Below, in pieces: positions 5,003-5,114 of a stretch of 5,114 nt of DNA. The stretch covers positions 1 to 5,114 of the forward strand of contig CAIKFN010000191.1 of assembly GCA_903826715.1 (NCBI GenBank). The letters run 5' to 3'. The stretch comes from an uncultured Actinomycetes bacterium. Lineage in GTDB: Bacteria > Actinomycetota > Acidimicrobiia > Acidimicrobiales > RAAP-2. Each line of letters starts with the position of its first letter. Position 1 is the stretch's first letter. The notes under the pieces are model-generated. The model was given only the letters and a program-made list of their open reading frames with translations, was not told the origin of the DNA and made no database searches. The position numbers were made by a program, and so were the translations under genes.

Positions 5003-5024
5003 GGTCACCGTTCTGCGGTGCACC
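5003..5024 (+). promoter_or_regulatory. Hairpin in the presumed rpsB leader
   Basis: GGTCACCG (5003-5010) pairs with CGGTGcACC (5016-5024) using eight base pairs with one bulged C and a TTCTG loop, 35 nt before the rpsB GTG. Ribosomal protein genes are often controlled by leader structures that bind the product, but I do not recognise this as a known class. A TANNNT match, TACGGT at 5000-5005, overlaps it, so the same bases could instead be promoter DNA. Confidence 0.35.
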
Positions 5025-5047
5025 ACTTGGATCTAGTAACCGAACGG

Positions 5048-5053
5048 AAGGAA
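5048..5053 (+). promoter_or_regulatory. Ribosome binding site of rpsB
   Basis: AAGGAA is followed by a 6-nt spacer and GTG 5060. It identifies the rpsB start and shows that this gene has a leadered mRNA. Confidence 0.7.
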
Positions 5054-5059
5054 ATTATC

Positions 5060-5114
5060 GTGGCACTCGTCACTCTGCAGGAACTACTTGACTCGGGCGT
5101 GCACTTCGGGCACC
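5060..5114 (+). CDS. rpsB: 30S ribosomal protein S2, N-terminal fragment
   Basis: The first 18 codons from GTG 5060 encode MALVTLQELLDSGVHFGH, cut by the window edge. This is the highly conserved S2 N-terminus (family pattern M..vtm..LLeaGvHFGHqtrrwnPkM). S2 (uS2) joins late in 30S assembly and helps bind S1 or place mRNA at the platform. The start is supported by AAGGAA 6 nt before it and by the correct N-terminal motif. It follows xerC by 128 bp on the same strand; tsf (elongation factor Ts) would be expected downstream, which cannot be seen here. Confidence 0.92.
   Translation, partial: MALVTLQELLDSGVHFGH

Overview
The window reads as a chromosomal housekeeping segment of an actinobacterium (Actinomycetota) with roughly balanced base composition. 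The lineage call rests on four things: a class II type DAHP synthase start, an MtrA/MtrB-like two-component pair followed by a GerMN lipoprotein (the MtrAB-LpqB arrangement), TANNNT -10 boxes placed about 7 nt before start codons as expected for leaderless mRNAs, and a xerC gene immediately before rpsB. The moderate GC would suit a low-GC aquatic or acidimicrobial-type lineage better than a high-GC soil actinomycete, but that is inference.

Layout. Positions 1-105 (minus) hold the first 35 codons of a class II 3-deoxy-7-phosphoheptulonate synthase, transcribed away from nadD (162-725, plus) across a 56-bp divergent promoter region. nadD is followed by a 59-residue single-pass membrane protein (743-922) and by rsfS (919-1320). 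rsfS has no in-frame ATG, GTG or TTG anywhere and appears to start at CTG, overlapping the preceding stop. rsfS meets a convergent operon tail-to-tail with a 4-nt overlap inside a 14-bp palindrome. That minus-strand operon is, in transcription order, an MtrA-like response regulator (3948-3274), an MtrB-like sensor kinase (3274-1883) and a short GerMN lipoprotein (1886-1317). Each junction overlaps (1 nt, then 4 nt), so the three are very probably co-transcribed and translationally coupled.

The operon is divergent from xerC (plus, best start GTG 4023). The two promoters lie back-to-back inside a near-perfect 15-bp inverted repeat (3968-3982 and 4005-4019) whose arms each carry a -10 box. xerC is followed by a 128-bp gap with two hairpins and then the first 18 codons of rpsB (5060 onward, truncated by the window edge).

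Functionally, nadD makes the NAD precursor dinucleotide, rsfS silences the 50S subunit under starvation, rpsB encodes ribosomal protein S2, xerC resolves chromosome dimers, and the two-component system with its lipoprotein most likely monitors the cell envelope. I found no mobile element, CRISPR array, tRNA or rRNA, and no clearly novel system. The most useful observations are the unusual rsfS start, the consistent leaderless promoter geometry, the mirrored divergent promoters and the miniature LpqB-like protein.
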